From contig NZ_JAHBZK010000020.1 in NCBI RefSeq assembly GCF_019635465.1, positions 1-64,000 on the forward strand: a stretch of 64,000 bases of DNA. The letters are read 5' to 3'. Below are positions 1-7,369 of this stretch, piece after piece (the stretch's first letter is position 1; each line of letters starts with the position of its first letter). This DNA comes from Hydrogenophaga sp. (GTDB lineage Bacteria; Pseudomonadota; Gammaproteobacteria; Burkholderiales; Burkholderiaceae_C). The position numbers and the translations under genes are program-made. Under the pieces are notes generated by a model that searched no databases, was not told where the DNA came from, and worked only from the letters and a program-made list of their open reading frames with translations.

Positions 1-267
1 ATCGATGGTTCCGACCTCGCCGGAATAGTGGTCGCGCAGGAAGTGGTTGGCCTGTTCCAGCGCCTGCGGCAGGTAGCGTGCGCCGCTGGCGTAGGTCAGT
101 TCGATCGATTCACCGGTGTGGGTGTGGCTGAACGCCAGGGTACGCGAGGCGGCGGTCGATGCCCAGGCGGCTGGAGCGAGGGCGGCCAGGGCGGAACCGG
201 CCAATGTGATCCGGGTGCTGCGCCGAAGAAACCAGCGGCGCTCCTGGTGAAGCAGGTCGATAGGCAT
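1..267 (-). CDS. DUF882/YcbK-like exported protein (5' part only)
   Basis: Only the first 89 codons are in the window; the gene continues past base 1. The N-terminus carries a twin-arginine-like signal (MPIDLLHQERRWFLRRS followed by an Ala/Leu-rich stretch ending near AWA), which suggests Tat export. The next segment (LAFSHTHTGESIELTYASG, then QANHFLRDHYSGEVGTID) looks like the start of the DUF882/YcbK (MepK-like, peptidase M15 fold) family, whose E. coli member is a murein endopeptidase. The gene directly upstream on the same strand is a YcbB-like L,D-transpeptidase, and E. coli has the same pairing (ycbB-ycbK). The catalytic region lies outside the window, so activity cannot be judged. Confidence 0.75.
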   Translation of the reverse strand, partial: MPIDLLHQERRWFLRRSTRITLAGSALAALAPAAWASTAASRTLAFSHTHTGESIELTYASGARYLPQALEQANHFLRDHYSGEVGTID

Positions 268-292
268 GCGCGAGAGATTACCATGGCGCCCG

Positions 293-1900
293 TCACGAGC
301 CGGACCACGGCGTCGGTGCGCGCGCCAGCGCGGCCGATCGGGCGCGCAAGGCTTCGTCCAGCAGGCGGTCGTGGCCGTACAGGTCGTCGTGGAAATACAC
401 CTGCCCGTGCTTGACCACGACCGTGCTGTAGGCGATCAGCACCGGCAGCGTCTCGCGCAGCCGTATCGTGCGCGACACGCCGGCGTTCATCGCCTCCTCG
501 ATGCGTTCATGGTTCCAGCGCGGATCGTCCTGCAGCACGAAACGCGCCAGCGCGACCGGCGCCTCGACCCGGATGCAGCCGTGGCTGAAGTCGCGTCGCT
601 GGCGCGCGAACAGCCGCGGCGACGGCGTGTGGTGCAGGTAGATGTTGTCCCGGTTGGGGAATACGAACTTGATGTCGCCCAGCGCGTTTGTCGGCCCCGG
701 GCGCTGGCGGATGCGCAGGCGAGCGGCCAGCACGGCGTCCAGCTTGGACGGCGTCAGGACGGTGTCGACCGAGCCGTCACCGCCCACGAACTCGAAGCCC
801 TGCCGGTCCCAGTAGGCGGGGTCGCGTCGAAGACGGGGCACGGTCTCGGCCTTGGCGATCGAGGGCGGCACGTTCCAGTAGGGGCTGAACTCGATGCTGC
901 GCATGCGCTCATCGAACAAGGGTGTCTCGTGGTCCAGCGCCTCGCCCACGATGACGCGCATGGTCAGCCGCACCTGGATCTGCCCGTCCACCACCTCGTA
1001 GGCCCGCAGCACGAACTCGGGAATGTTCACCACGATCATGCGTGGCCCCAGGAACAGCGGCGTCCAGCGCAGCCGCTCCATGGCCAGCGCCACCTGCCGC
1101 GCACGCGCCACCGGCGTGACCTCGAGTGCTGCGCGGGTCGAGGCGCCCACCACGCCGTCGGCGCCCAGCCCATGGCGCGCCTGAAAGCGCCGCACCGCCT
1201 CGACCAGTTCGCCTTCGTAACGCGCTGGTACCGGGCCGTCGGCGGCCAGGTCGCCCAGGCGCTGCAGCCGCAATGCCATGCGCTCGGTGCCCGACCAGGT
1301 GGCGCCCGGGTCGAGCCGGGGCAGGCGCGCGTGGGCAGGCTTGGGCAAGGCGGGCAGGGGTTGTGCCCAGGCCGCGTCGCCAGCAAGCGCCTGCATGGCC
1401 ATCAGCACCGCCTGGTACTGCCCGTAAATGGGCAACGGTGGCACGGCGGCCTGGACCGCGTCGGCCAGGCGCCCGTTCGCCAGCGCAGCGACCAACGCCT
1501 GGCCGGGATCGAAACCGGCCCGCGGCGCGACGCTGACCTGCTGGTGCACCTGGCGCGGATCCACCCGCCCGAATGCCAGGTCGTGCAGAAACTGCCGCAT
1601 CGCACGGCCCAGGTCGTCGGCGAACTGGTGCGCCATGGGTGCGTCGGGGTGAGCCAGGGCCGCCGGCAAGCGATCGGCCAGCGACGACGCCAGGTAGTCG
1701 TCCGGGTGCAGACCATGTTGGTTGGCCTGGGCCAGCAAGCCAACCGCCTGCTGAGCTTGCGCGGGCGACCAGCGCAGCGCCACCTGGTTGTCTGATGTGC
1801 TGCCTTCGAGCCAGGCGGCGCCGGCCACCCGCCAGGTCATCCAGGCGGCGGCCGCCAGCAGGCAGTCGCGGCGTTGCCAGAGAGAGGAGAACAAGGGCAT
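293..1900 (-). CDS. YcbB/LdtD-like murein L,D-transpeptidase
   Basis: A 535-aa protein with an N-terminal hydrophobic segment, a peptidoglycan-binding-like region (about residues 215-260, RFQARHGLGADGVVGAST) and a C-terminal YkuD catalytic domain. The catalytic signature is visible near residue 440 as SHGCIRVE, with the upstream histidine in LHHTPSPRLF. Length and domain order match YcbB/LdtD, which forms 3-3 cross-links in periplasmic peptidoglycan and can attach proteins to murein. It lies 25 bp upstream of the DUF882 gene on the same strand, so the two are probably co-transcribed. The start is the ATG at 1900, though no strong ribosome binding site precedes it. Confidence 0.9.
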   Translation of the reverse strand: MPLFSSLWQRRDCLLAAAAWMTWRVAGAAWLEGSTSDNQVALRWSPAQAQQAVGLLAQANQHGLHPDDYLASSLADRLPAALAHPDAPMAHQFADDLGRAMRQFLHDLAFGRVDPRQVHQQVSVAPRAGFDPGQALVAALANGRLADAVQAAVPPLPIYGQYQAVLMAMQALAGDAAWAQPLPALPKPAHARLPRLDPGATWSGTERMALRLQRLGDLAADGPVPARYEGELVEAVRRFQARHGLGADGVVGASTRAALEVTPVARARQVALAMERLRWTPLFLGPRMIVVNIPEFVLRAYEVVDGQIQVRLTMRVIVGEALDHETPLFDERMRSIEFSPYWNVPPSIAKAETVPRLRRDPAYWDRQGFEFVGGDGSVDTVLTPSKLDAVLAARLRIRQRPGPTNALGDIKFVFPNRDNIYLHHTPSPRLFARQRRDFSHGCIRVEAPVALARFVLQDDPRWNHERIEEAMNAGVSRTIRLRETLPVLIAYSTVVVKHGQVYFHDDLYGHDRLLDEALRARSAALARAPTPWSGS

Positions 1901-1958
1901 CGGGCCATTGTGGGCGTTCGGCCCCTGGCGCAGCTTGAGCCAGATCAGACGGGCCAGA

Positions 1959-2699
1959 TCAGATGCGCCAGCGGCGGCGCCAGGTGGCGTAGATCACCTC
2001 GGCCAGGGCCTCGCTGCCTGCTTGGTGCCGATCGGTGGCGGCCAGCATGACCTCGGGCGACTGCACCGTGTCCGGATGGCGGCCAACCGCATCCGGATAG
2101 ACGGGCCCCGGATCGCCCAGCCAGGTGCGGATCTTCTGCGGCGTGATCTCGATGTGGAACTGCATCGCCAGGTGCCGCCCCAGCGCGAAGGCCTGGTGCG
2201 CACAGGCCGGCGAACCCGCCAGCAGTTCCGCGCCTGCCGGCAATTCGACAAAGCTGTCGTAGTGCCATTGGTACACGGTGGGCAGGCGCGCGTCGCCCAG
2301 CCAATCCCGTGCGGCCGGCGTGTCGCGCACGGCGATCGGCAGCCAACCCACCTCGGGCTGCGGCAGGCGCGCTACCCGCGCGCCAAAGGCCCGTGCGATC
2401 AACTGCCCGCCCAGGCAGTGGCCGATCACAGGCACCCCCAGCGCGTCGGCCTCGCGGATCAGCGCCTCGACATGGCGCAGGCTGGGGCGGTCGTCGTTGG
2501 CACCCCACTCGCCACCCAGCACGGCCAGCGCGCGGTAGGGCGCCACGCTGGCCGGGTAGGCCTGGCCGGCCTCGGCACAGAACACCTGCCACCGGGCCTG
2601 CCGGGCGTCGAGCCACTGACCCAGGTAGCCCGGGTTGTCTTCGAGGGTGTGCTGCAGCACCAGCACGTCGTGGGTGATTGGCGAAACGTCAGAAGGCAT
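1959..2699 (-). CDS. Class I glutamine amidotransferase (GMP synthase GATase-like)
   Basis: About 246 aa with a class I glutamine amidotransferase fold. The nucleophile elbow GHCLGGQ carries the catalytic Cys, and the His/Glu pair appears in AMQFHIEIT. Such stand-alone proteins resemble the GATase half of GMP synthase and often hydrolyse gamma-glutamyl compounds; the substrate here is unknown. I chose the ATG at 2699 over an upstream TTG at 2741 because the protein body (DVLVLQHTLEDNPG) begins just after it. It is flanked by same-strand genes with gaps of 58-90 bp and shows no clear operon partner. Confidence 0.8.
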   Translation of the reverse strand: MPSDVSPITHDVLVLQHTLEDNPGYLGQWLDARQARWQVFCAEAGQAYPASVAPYRALAVLGGEWGANDDRPSLRHVEALIREADALGVPVIGHCLGGQLIARAFGARVARLPQPEVGWLPIAVRDTPAARDWLGDARLPTVYQWHYDSFVELPAGAELLAGSPACAHQAFALGRHLAMQFHIEITPQKIRTWLGDPGPVYPDAVGRHPDTVQSPEVMLAATDRHQAGSEALAEVIYATWRRRWRI

Positions 2700-2789
2700 G
2701 CCAACGATGCTAGGCAGCAAGGCTTGCCCTGTCGGGGCCAATCGCTGCCACCGTTGCGGAACCGATGACCGCCCGCGCGGCCCGACAAC

Positions 2790-3563
2790 TCAGAGCCTGG
2801 GCTTGCTGGCGCTGCCCTCACGGCGCTTGATGGCCGCCTGGCGTTGCGCCTCGACCCACTCCAGGGTGGCCAGGTAGGCGGTGCCCCAGCCCGGCACATC
2901 GGCCAGCGTCGCGCGCACCTGCTTGGCCGGCGACTTGGGTGAGGCCAGCATGTGGTAACTCAGCACCCGCGCGCACTCGCTGGGGTTGCGCACTTTGTTG
3001 GCGTTGCGCAGGTGGTTGAGCCGCCAGCCGTACTTGTCGTTGCCCATGTAGATGCTGGACATGACGCCACTCACATCCGTCACGTCGCGCACGCAGTGGA
3101 CGGCACCCGCGGGGTCGAACCAGCTCAGGCTGCCCGGGGTTTCCATGTCGGGCTTGCCGTGCTTGTCGAGAATCGCGGCCCGGTAGTCGGCCACCGTGGG
3201 CGGGTCCACCGGGTTCTTGATGGTGCGACGCACGAGCACGAGCTGCCCGCCCTTGGGCGGCGGTGCAAAGCTCAGTTCGAACTGGTCTTCCACCCAGAGG
3301 CTGCCTTTGCGTACTCGCTTGCCGCCGGTCATGCGGTCCAGAAAAGGCTCCGTGCTGAACGACTTGACGCCGTCCCCGTAGCGAAAGCTGCTCTGGATTT
3401 CCTGGATGCTGGCGCGCTCAACACCGAAGGCCACCAGTGCCGCCTTTGCCTGCTCGGGCGTCATGCCCAGCTTGAGACCGGCCAGGTCCTGTTCGCCGGC
3501 GAAGGCATTCGCACCTGCGGCCCAGGCCAGGCAGGCGATCAACACACAACGATTCCACGGCAT
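2790..3563 (-). CDS. Secreted protein of unknown function
   Basis: 257 aa. The ATG at 3563 is preceded by a good ribosome binding site (GGGAGGTG) and begins a clear signal peptide (MPWNRCVLIACLAWAAGANAFAG), so I prefer it to the longer reading frame. The mature part has a segment reminiscent of small periplasmic repeat proteins (AGLKLGMTPEQAKAALVAFG), two cysteines (around VHCVRDV and SECARVL) and a lysine/arginine-rich tail. I do not recognise a named family. Homologues starting with LGMTPEQA-type motifs are common secreted proteins of Comamonadaceae, but their role is not established. Confidence 0.6.
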   Translation of the reverse strand: MPWNRCVLIACLAWAAGANAFAGEQDLAGLKLGMTPEQAKAALVAFGVERASIQEIQSSFRYGDGVKSFSTEPFLDRMTGGKRVRKGSLWVEDQFELSFAPPPKGGQLVLVRRTIKNPVDPPTVADYRAAILDKHGKPDMETPGSLSWFDPAGAVHCVRDVTDVSGVMSSIYMGNDKYGWRLNHLRNANKVRNPSECARVLSYHMLASPKSPAKQVRATLADVPGWGTAYLATLEWVEAQRQAAIKRREGSASKPRL

Positions 3564-3701
3564 CGGCGGCACCTCCCGGTTCAAGCTAGGGCCTGCGCGG
3601 TCTGCGCGCAGGCCAGGGTGTGGGTACGGATGCGCCAACCCTAACGACCACCCGCCCGTCCATCGACCCCCATTTGAGAGTCACCGGGCCCGCATCCGCT
3701 T

Positions 3702-4514
3702 TCAGAAGCGCCCGTGACGCCCCTGCCCCGACGCGAAGCGCTGTGCGCCCTCCAGCGCATCGGGGATGCGGGCCTTGCCGCGCTGCCATTCCTGCTGCAG
3801 CGCATCGCCCATGGGCAGGTCCCACTGCGCGTAGGCACTCTCGCGGTCGGCCCGCATCGTCGCTTGCGGAAAGGCCGCCAGTTGCTGCGCCAGTGCGATG
3901 GCGGCCTCGCGCGCCTGCCCGCGCGGCACCACGCGGTTGGCCAGCCCCATTTGCAGGGCCTCGGCGGCCTCGACCTTGCGCCCGGTGAGGATCAGGTCCA
4001 TGGCGTGCCCCATGCCGATCAGGCGCGGCAGGCGCACGGTGCCGCCGTCAATCAGCGGCACGCCGAAGCGGCGGCAATAGACGCCGAAGTAGGCGTCTGC
4101 CTCCATCACGCGCAGATCGCACCACAGCGCGAGCTCCATGCCGCCGGCCACGGCCGCGCCGCTGACGGCCGCGATCACCGGTTTGGACAAACGCAGCCGC
4201 GACGGGCCCATGGGGCCGATGGCGCGCGCATCGTCGGTGGCGAACTCAAGGTCGCCCAGGGCATCGCTGCGCCCCTGCTGCGCGGCGCGGGCGCCGAACT
4301 GCAAGTCCCAGCCGGCGCAGAAGTGGCCGTGTGCGCCATGGAACACCGCCACCCTGGCCTGCGGGTCGTCCTCGAACGCCAGAAAGGCCGTGTGCAGCGC
4401 GTGCGCGGTGGCGGTGTCCACCGCGTTGCGCACCTCGGGTCGGTCGAGGGTGATCACATGCAGCGTGTCGAGGACCTCGACCTGCACCGCCCGCTTGGCG
4501 TCGCTGTCGCTCAT
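3702..4514 (-). CDS. Enoyl-CoA hydratase/isomerase (crotonase family)
   Basis: 270 aa crotonase-superfamily protein. The oxyanion-hole segments are visible (HGAHGHFCAGWDLQFGA and AVSGAAVAGGMELALWCDLRV), followed by the usual acidic region and the RLIGMGHAMDLILTGRKV helix. It would hydrate or isomerise an enoyl-CoA. It overlaps the AtuA C-terminal-domain gene by 4 bp (ATGA), and with AtuA forms a three-gene operon, so it probably acts on a branched or terpenoid acyl-CoA in the same pathway. The ATG at 4514 is chosen because of that overlap. Confidence 0.88.
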   Translation of the reverse strand: MSDSDAKRAVQVEVLDTLHVITLDRPEVRNAVDTATAHALHTAFLAFEDDPQARVAVFHGAHGHFCAGWDLQFGARAAQQGRSDALGDLEFATDDARAIGPMGPSRLRLSKPVIAAVSGAAVAGGMELALWCDLRVMEADAYFGVYCRRFGVPLIDGGTVRLPRLIGMGHAMDLILTGRKVEAAEALQMGLANRVVPRGQAREAAIALAQQLAAFPQATMRADRESAYAQWDLPMGDALQQEWQRGKARIPDALEGAQRFASGQGRHGRF

Positions 4515-4894
4515 GGCGCATCTCCCCACCAGCCCACCCGCGGTGCGGCGAGCACCGCATCGAGCTCGGCCGCATCGACATCGATCTCCAGCCGCAACAA
4601 GGCCGCGGCCATCGCCTTGCCCAGGTTGTCCAGCCGCAAGTTGCGCGCCCCTCCCCCTTGCAGCGCGCCCTTGAGCACGAACTTGAGGGCCAGGATGTTG
4701 GGCAAGGGCCAGGCGTCGACCTCACCGGGCAGCCAGGGCGCAAAGTGCTGCTGCACGCGCGCGGCGCTCACCTCGCGCTGCAGCAGGGCGTAGCCCGCTT
4801 CGTTCCAGGCGAACAGGCCGAAGTCCACCCAGTCGGCCTTGTCGCCACTGCGCGCGTGGGCAATGCGCGCCAGCGGAATGCGAACCACGCTCAC
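4511..4894 (-). CDS. AtuA-like C-terminal domain protein
   Basis: 127 aa, starting at GTG (VRIPLARIAHARSGDKAD follows), whose first bases overlap the stop of the AtuA core gene (GTGA). The GDKAD...N motif and the closing WWGDAP are typical of the small domain that forms the C-terminus of AtuA-type proteins. Here the two domains are separate polypeptides made by overlapping genes, probably translated together. The biochemical role of AtuA is not established; in Pseudomonas the gene is needed for or associated with acyclic terpene utilisation. Confidence 0.75.
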   Translation of the reverse strand: MSVVRIPLARIAHARSGDKADWVDFGLFAWNEAGYALLQREVSAARVQQHFAPWLPGEVDAWPLPNILALKFVLKGALQGGGARNLRLDNLGKAMAAALLRLEIDVDAAELDAVLAAPRVGWWGDAP

Positions 4895-6285
4895 GATGCC
4901 ACCTCCATCCACTCGACCGTCACACCCGCTTCGACCTCGCGCCGATCCACCAGGGTGGGCCAGATGCCCAGCAACTCGCTCACGTTGTGAAGCCCGGTGA
5001 AGCCGCAGGTGTAGGCCGGCCCGCTCAGCCCCATCCAGGGGAACAACCGGCCAAAGCCATCGGCGGCCGCCTTGTCGGGTGTGCGCAGCACCAGGCGCGT
5101 CCACACCTCGTTGAGCTGGTTGAGCGCATCGGGTGCGGGCAAGGGCGCCAGGGGCCCGTGCGCGGAGTTCAAGCCCGGGTACTCCACGTAGAGCTCGTCG
5201 TGCGGTATCCGCTTCTCGCGCAACAGGGTGCGAATGGTGGCCTGCGCCTGCTGCGATTTGTCCCAGGCGTCGGGCCATGAGAAGCCCCAGGTGACCTCGG
5301 CCTTGTACCCATCGCGAAATCCGGCCACCACCTTGAGTTGATCGCCCGGGGCGCTGCCGCGCGCACCCGTGAGGCGCACGCGGTCCTGGCCTTCGTCGTC
5401 GAGGCGGATGCCGCCCATGTCGAGCACCACGTCGGGGCTGCGGTAGGCATGCGGGTTGTGCACCTCGTAGAGCAATTGCTGACGCACGGTGTCGAAGTTG
5501 ACCCGCCCTCCGGTGCCGGGCGCCTTGGTGATGAGCGCGCTGCCATCGGCCCACACCTCCGCAATCGGGTAGCCAATGTGGGCCAGGTCCGGAATGCTTT
5601 GCCACATGCCTTGCGCGCCGAAGTTGCCGCCGCTGCCCTGGCCCGAGCATTCGAGCAGGTGCCCCACGGTGAGGCCCTGCGCAAGGCGATCGAGCTCGGC
5701 GCCCTCGCTTGCCCCTTCGATTCGCCAGCCGTGCGCGTGCGCGATCGGCCCAAGGAACAGGGCCGCATCAGCCACACGGCCGGTGATGACGATGTCCGCG
5801 CCCTCATCGAGTGCGCGCGCGATGGGCGCTGCGCCCAGGTAGGCGTTGGCAAACACCAGCCGCTCGCGCACCGCGTCCGCACTCGCTCCGGTGAAGAGAT
5901 GGGGAAAACCCGCGCCCGCATCCTGCAAGCGGGGCAACACGTCGTCGCCACTCACCACCGCCACGCGCGCCTTCAGGCCCTTGGCCGCCAGTGCCGCCGT
6001 CACTGCCGTCGCGGCGCCGCGCGGGTTGAGGCCGCCCGCGTTGCAGACGAAGCGCACGCCGTGGCGCTGCATCAGCGGCCACAGGCGCAACAGCAGCGGC
6101 ACCACGTCGCGCGCATAGCCCAGCAACGCGTCGCGTTGGCGGTCTTTCTGCAGGATGGCCAGCGTGAGTTCGGCCAGGTGATCGCTGGCAATGAACTGCA
6201 CGCCGCCGCGTTCGATGCTGGCCGCGATGGGCTCCCATGCGTCGCCATAAAAGCCAAGCCCGGCCCCGATGCGGATCGAATTCAT
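4891..6285 (-). CDS. AtuA-family acyclic terpene utilisation protein (DUF1446 core)
   Basis: 464 aa. The sequence (IRIGAGLGFYGDAWEP, ITGRVADAALFLGP, ECSGQGSGGNFG, GTGGRVNFDT) matches the DUF1446/AtuA family, whose founding member belongs to the citronellol/geraniol (Atu) pathway of Pseudomonas. The ATG at 6285 starts the family-typical MNSIRIG. No Shine-Dalgarno sequence is visible, and a good promoter (TTGGCA, 17 bp, TATGCT on the minus strand) would start transcription at about the A of this ATG, so the message may be leaderless. The gene heads an operon with the small AtuA domain and an enoyl-CoA hydratase, and a 34-bp dyad at 6308-6341 overlaps its promoter. Confidence 0.85.
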   Translation of the reverse strand: MNSIRIGAGLGFYGDAWEPIAASIERGGVQFIASDHLAELTLAILQKDRQRDALLGYARDVVPLLLRLWPLMQRHGVRFVCNAGGLNPRGAATAVTAALAAKGLKARVAVVSGDDVLPRLQDAGAGFPHLFTGASADAVRERLVFANAYLGAAPIARALDEGADIVITGRVADAALFLGPIAHAHGWRIEGASEGAELDRLAQGLTVGHLLECSGQGSGGNFGAQGMWQSIPDLAHIGYPIAEVWADGSALITKAPGTGGRVNFDTVRQQLLYEVHNPHAYRSPDVVLDMGGIRLDDEGQDRVRLTGARGSAPGDQLKVVAGFRDGYKAEVTWGFSWPDAWDKSQQAQATIRTLLREKRIPHDELYVEYPGLNSAHGPLAPLPAPDALNQLNEVWTRLVLRTPDKAAADGFGRLFPWMGLSGPAYTCGFTGLHNVSELLGIWPTLVDRREVEAGVTVEWMEVAS

Positions 6286-6291
6286 GGCGGC

Positions 6292-6320
6292 AGCATAGGC
6301 GTATTCCCTATTTTTGCCAA
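6292..6320 (-). promoter_or_regulatory. Predicted sigma70 promoter of the AtuA operon
   Basis: Read on the minus strand, TTGGCA (complement of 6315-6320) is followed after exactly 17 bp by TATGCT (complement of 6292-6297), 5 of 6 and 4 of 6 matches to consensus. The expected start point is close to 6285, the A of the AtuA start codon. The -35 box lies inside the 6308-6341 dyad, so a bound repressor would block RNA polymerase. This is a pattern match only. Confidence 0.5.
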
Positions 6321-6341
6321 GCAACTGCTTGCTAAAAATAG
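6308..6341. promoter_or_regulatory. 34-bp dyad operator shared with the atuR promoter
   Basis: The two 16-nt arms (CTATTTTTGCCAAGCA and TGCTTGCTAAAAATAG) are inverted repeats with two mismatched pairs around a 2-bp centre. Read on the minus strand, 28 of 34 bases are identical to 37137-37170 upstream of the TetR gene atuR, including 17 of 18 in the core TAGCAAGC(A/G)GTTGCTTGG. A site of this shape is typical of TetR-family operators. It lies between the divergent AtuA and livH operons and overlaps the AtuA promoter. Confidence 0.7.
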
Positions 6342-6413
6342 CGTGCCGCATCGGCTGGCACCTGCGCGACGCAGGCTCGGGTCTACCCTAGCCTGCGTTT
6401 GCAGCAGGCCCGA

Positions 6414-6419
6414 TATAAA
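6414..6419 (+). promoter_or_regulatory. Possible -10 element for the livH operon
   Basis: TATAAA lies 74 bp upstream of the livH start. No convincing -35 box sits 16-18 bp before it (GCCTGC region), so the promoter may be weak or activator dependent. A short perfect hairpin (CCTGCG-CGA-CGCAGG, 6361-6375) lies just upstream. Otherwise the 6342-6480 stretch holds nothing I recognise. Confidence 0.3.
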
Positions 6420-6492
6420 ACCCGCACAACAGTTGGACACGCGCCTTCCGGATTGCAGCGCACACCGTCCACCACAACACAGGAGACCGTGC

Positions 6493-7368
6493 TTGCAACT
6501 GCTGCAATTGCTCATCAGCGGAGCGGCGCAAGGCTGTATCTACGGCCTCATCGCGCTCGGCTTCGTGCTCATCTACAAGGCCACCGAAACGGTGAGCTTT
6601 GCGCAGGGCGATCTGATGATGGTGGGCGCCTTCGGTGGCCTGCTCACCATGGAGCTGCTGGGCTTTCCGTTCTGGGTGTCGGTGCCGGCGGCCATCGTCG
6701 GCATGGGTCTGTTCGGCATCGCGATCGAGCGCCTGGTCATCCGCCCCATCCTGGGCCAGCCGGCCTTCTCGATCGTGATGCTCACCATCGGCGTGGGGTA
6801 TGTGCTGCGCGGGCTCATCACCATGATCCCCAACATCGGCACCGACACGCACACCCTGCCGGTGCCGTACGCCGGCCAGGTGCTCAAGCTCGGTGCCCTG
6901 GTGATCTCGGCCGAGCAGATGGTGGTGATCGGCGCCACCGCCGTGTTGTGCGTTGTGCTGTTTGCCATGTTCCGCTACAGCAAGATCGGCATCGCCATGC
7001 AGGCGGCGTCGCAGAACCAGCTCGCGGCCTACTACATGGGCATTCCGGTCAAGCGCCTCAACGGCCTGGTGTGGGGGCTGGCCGCGGGCGTGGCCGCCAT
7101 CGCCGGCCTGCTGCTGGCGCCCATCACCTTCGTGCACGCCAACATGGGCTTCATCGGCCTCAAGGCCTTCCCGGCCGCGGTGGTGGGGGGCTTTGGCAGC
7201 CTGCCCGGCGCCATCGTGGGCGGCCTGGTGATCGGCATCGTCGAGGCCATCGCCGGCTTCTACCTGCCCGAAGGTTTCAAGGACATCGCGCCCTACATCG
7301 TGGTGCTGCTGATGCTGGTGCTCAAGCCCAATGGGCTGTTCGGCGAAAAGCTGCGCAAGAAGGTCTGA
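6493..7368 (+). CDS. livH: Branched-chain amino acid-type ABC permease LivH
   Basis: 291 aa, highly hydrophobic, with about eight membrane segments. It has LivH-family features: GAAQGCIYGLIALGFVLIYKATE at the start, FAQGDLMMVGAF, and the ABC-contact loop AFPAAVVGGFGSLPGAIVGG. The start is a TTG at 6493, seven bases after AGGAG; no ATG fits as well. It begins a livH-livM-livG-livF-CoA ligase-livK operon. The ligand of such Hsd/Liv transporters cannot be read from the permease. The divergent AtuA operon and the downstream acyl-CoA ligase suggest a hydrophobic carboxylic acid rather than leucine, but this is inference. Confidence 0.9.
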   Translation: MQLLQLLISGAAQGCIYGLIALGFVLIYKATETVSFAQGDLMMVGAFGGLLTMELLGFPFWVSVPAAIVGMGLFGIAIERLVIRPILGQPAFSIVMLTIGVGYVLRGLITMIPNIGTDTHTLPVPYAGQVLKLGALVISAEQMVVIGATAVLCVVLFAMFRYSKIGIAMQAASQNQLAAYYMGIPVKRLNGLVWGLAAGVAAIAGLLLAPITFVHANMGFIGLKAFPAAVVGGFGSLPGAIVGGLVIGIVEAIAGFYLPEGFKDIAPYIVVLLMLVLKPNGLFGEKLRKKV

Positions 7369-7369
7369 C

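Noticed and set aside
6361-6375. The CCTGCG-CGA-CGCAGG hairpin as a terminator or operator
   Set aside because: It has a six-base stem and no T-run, and it does not recur near other genes.
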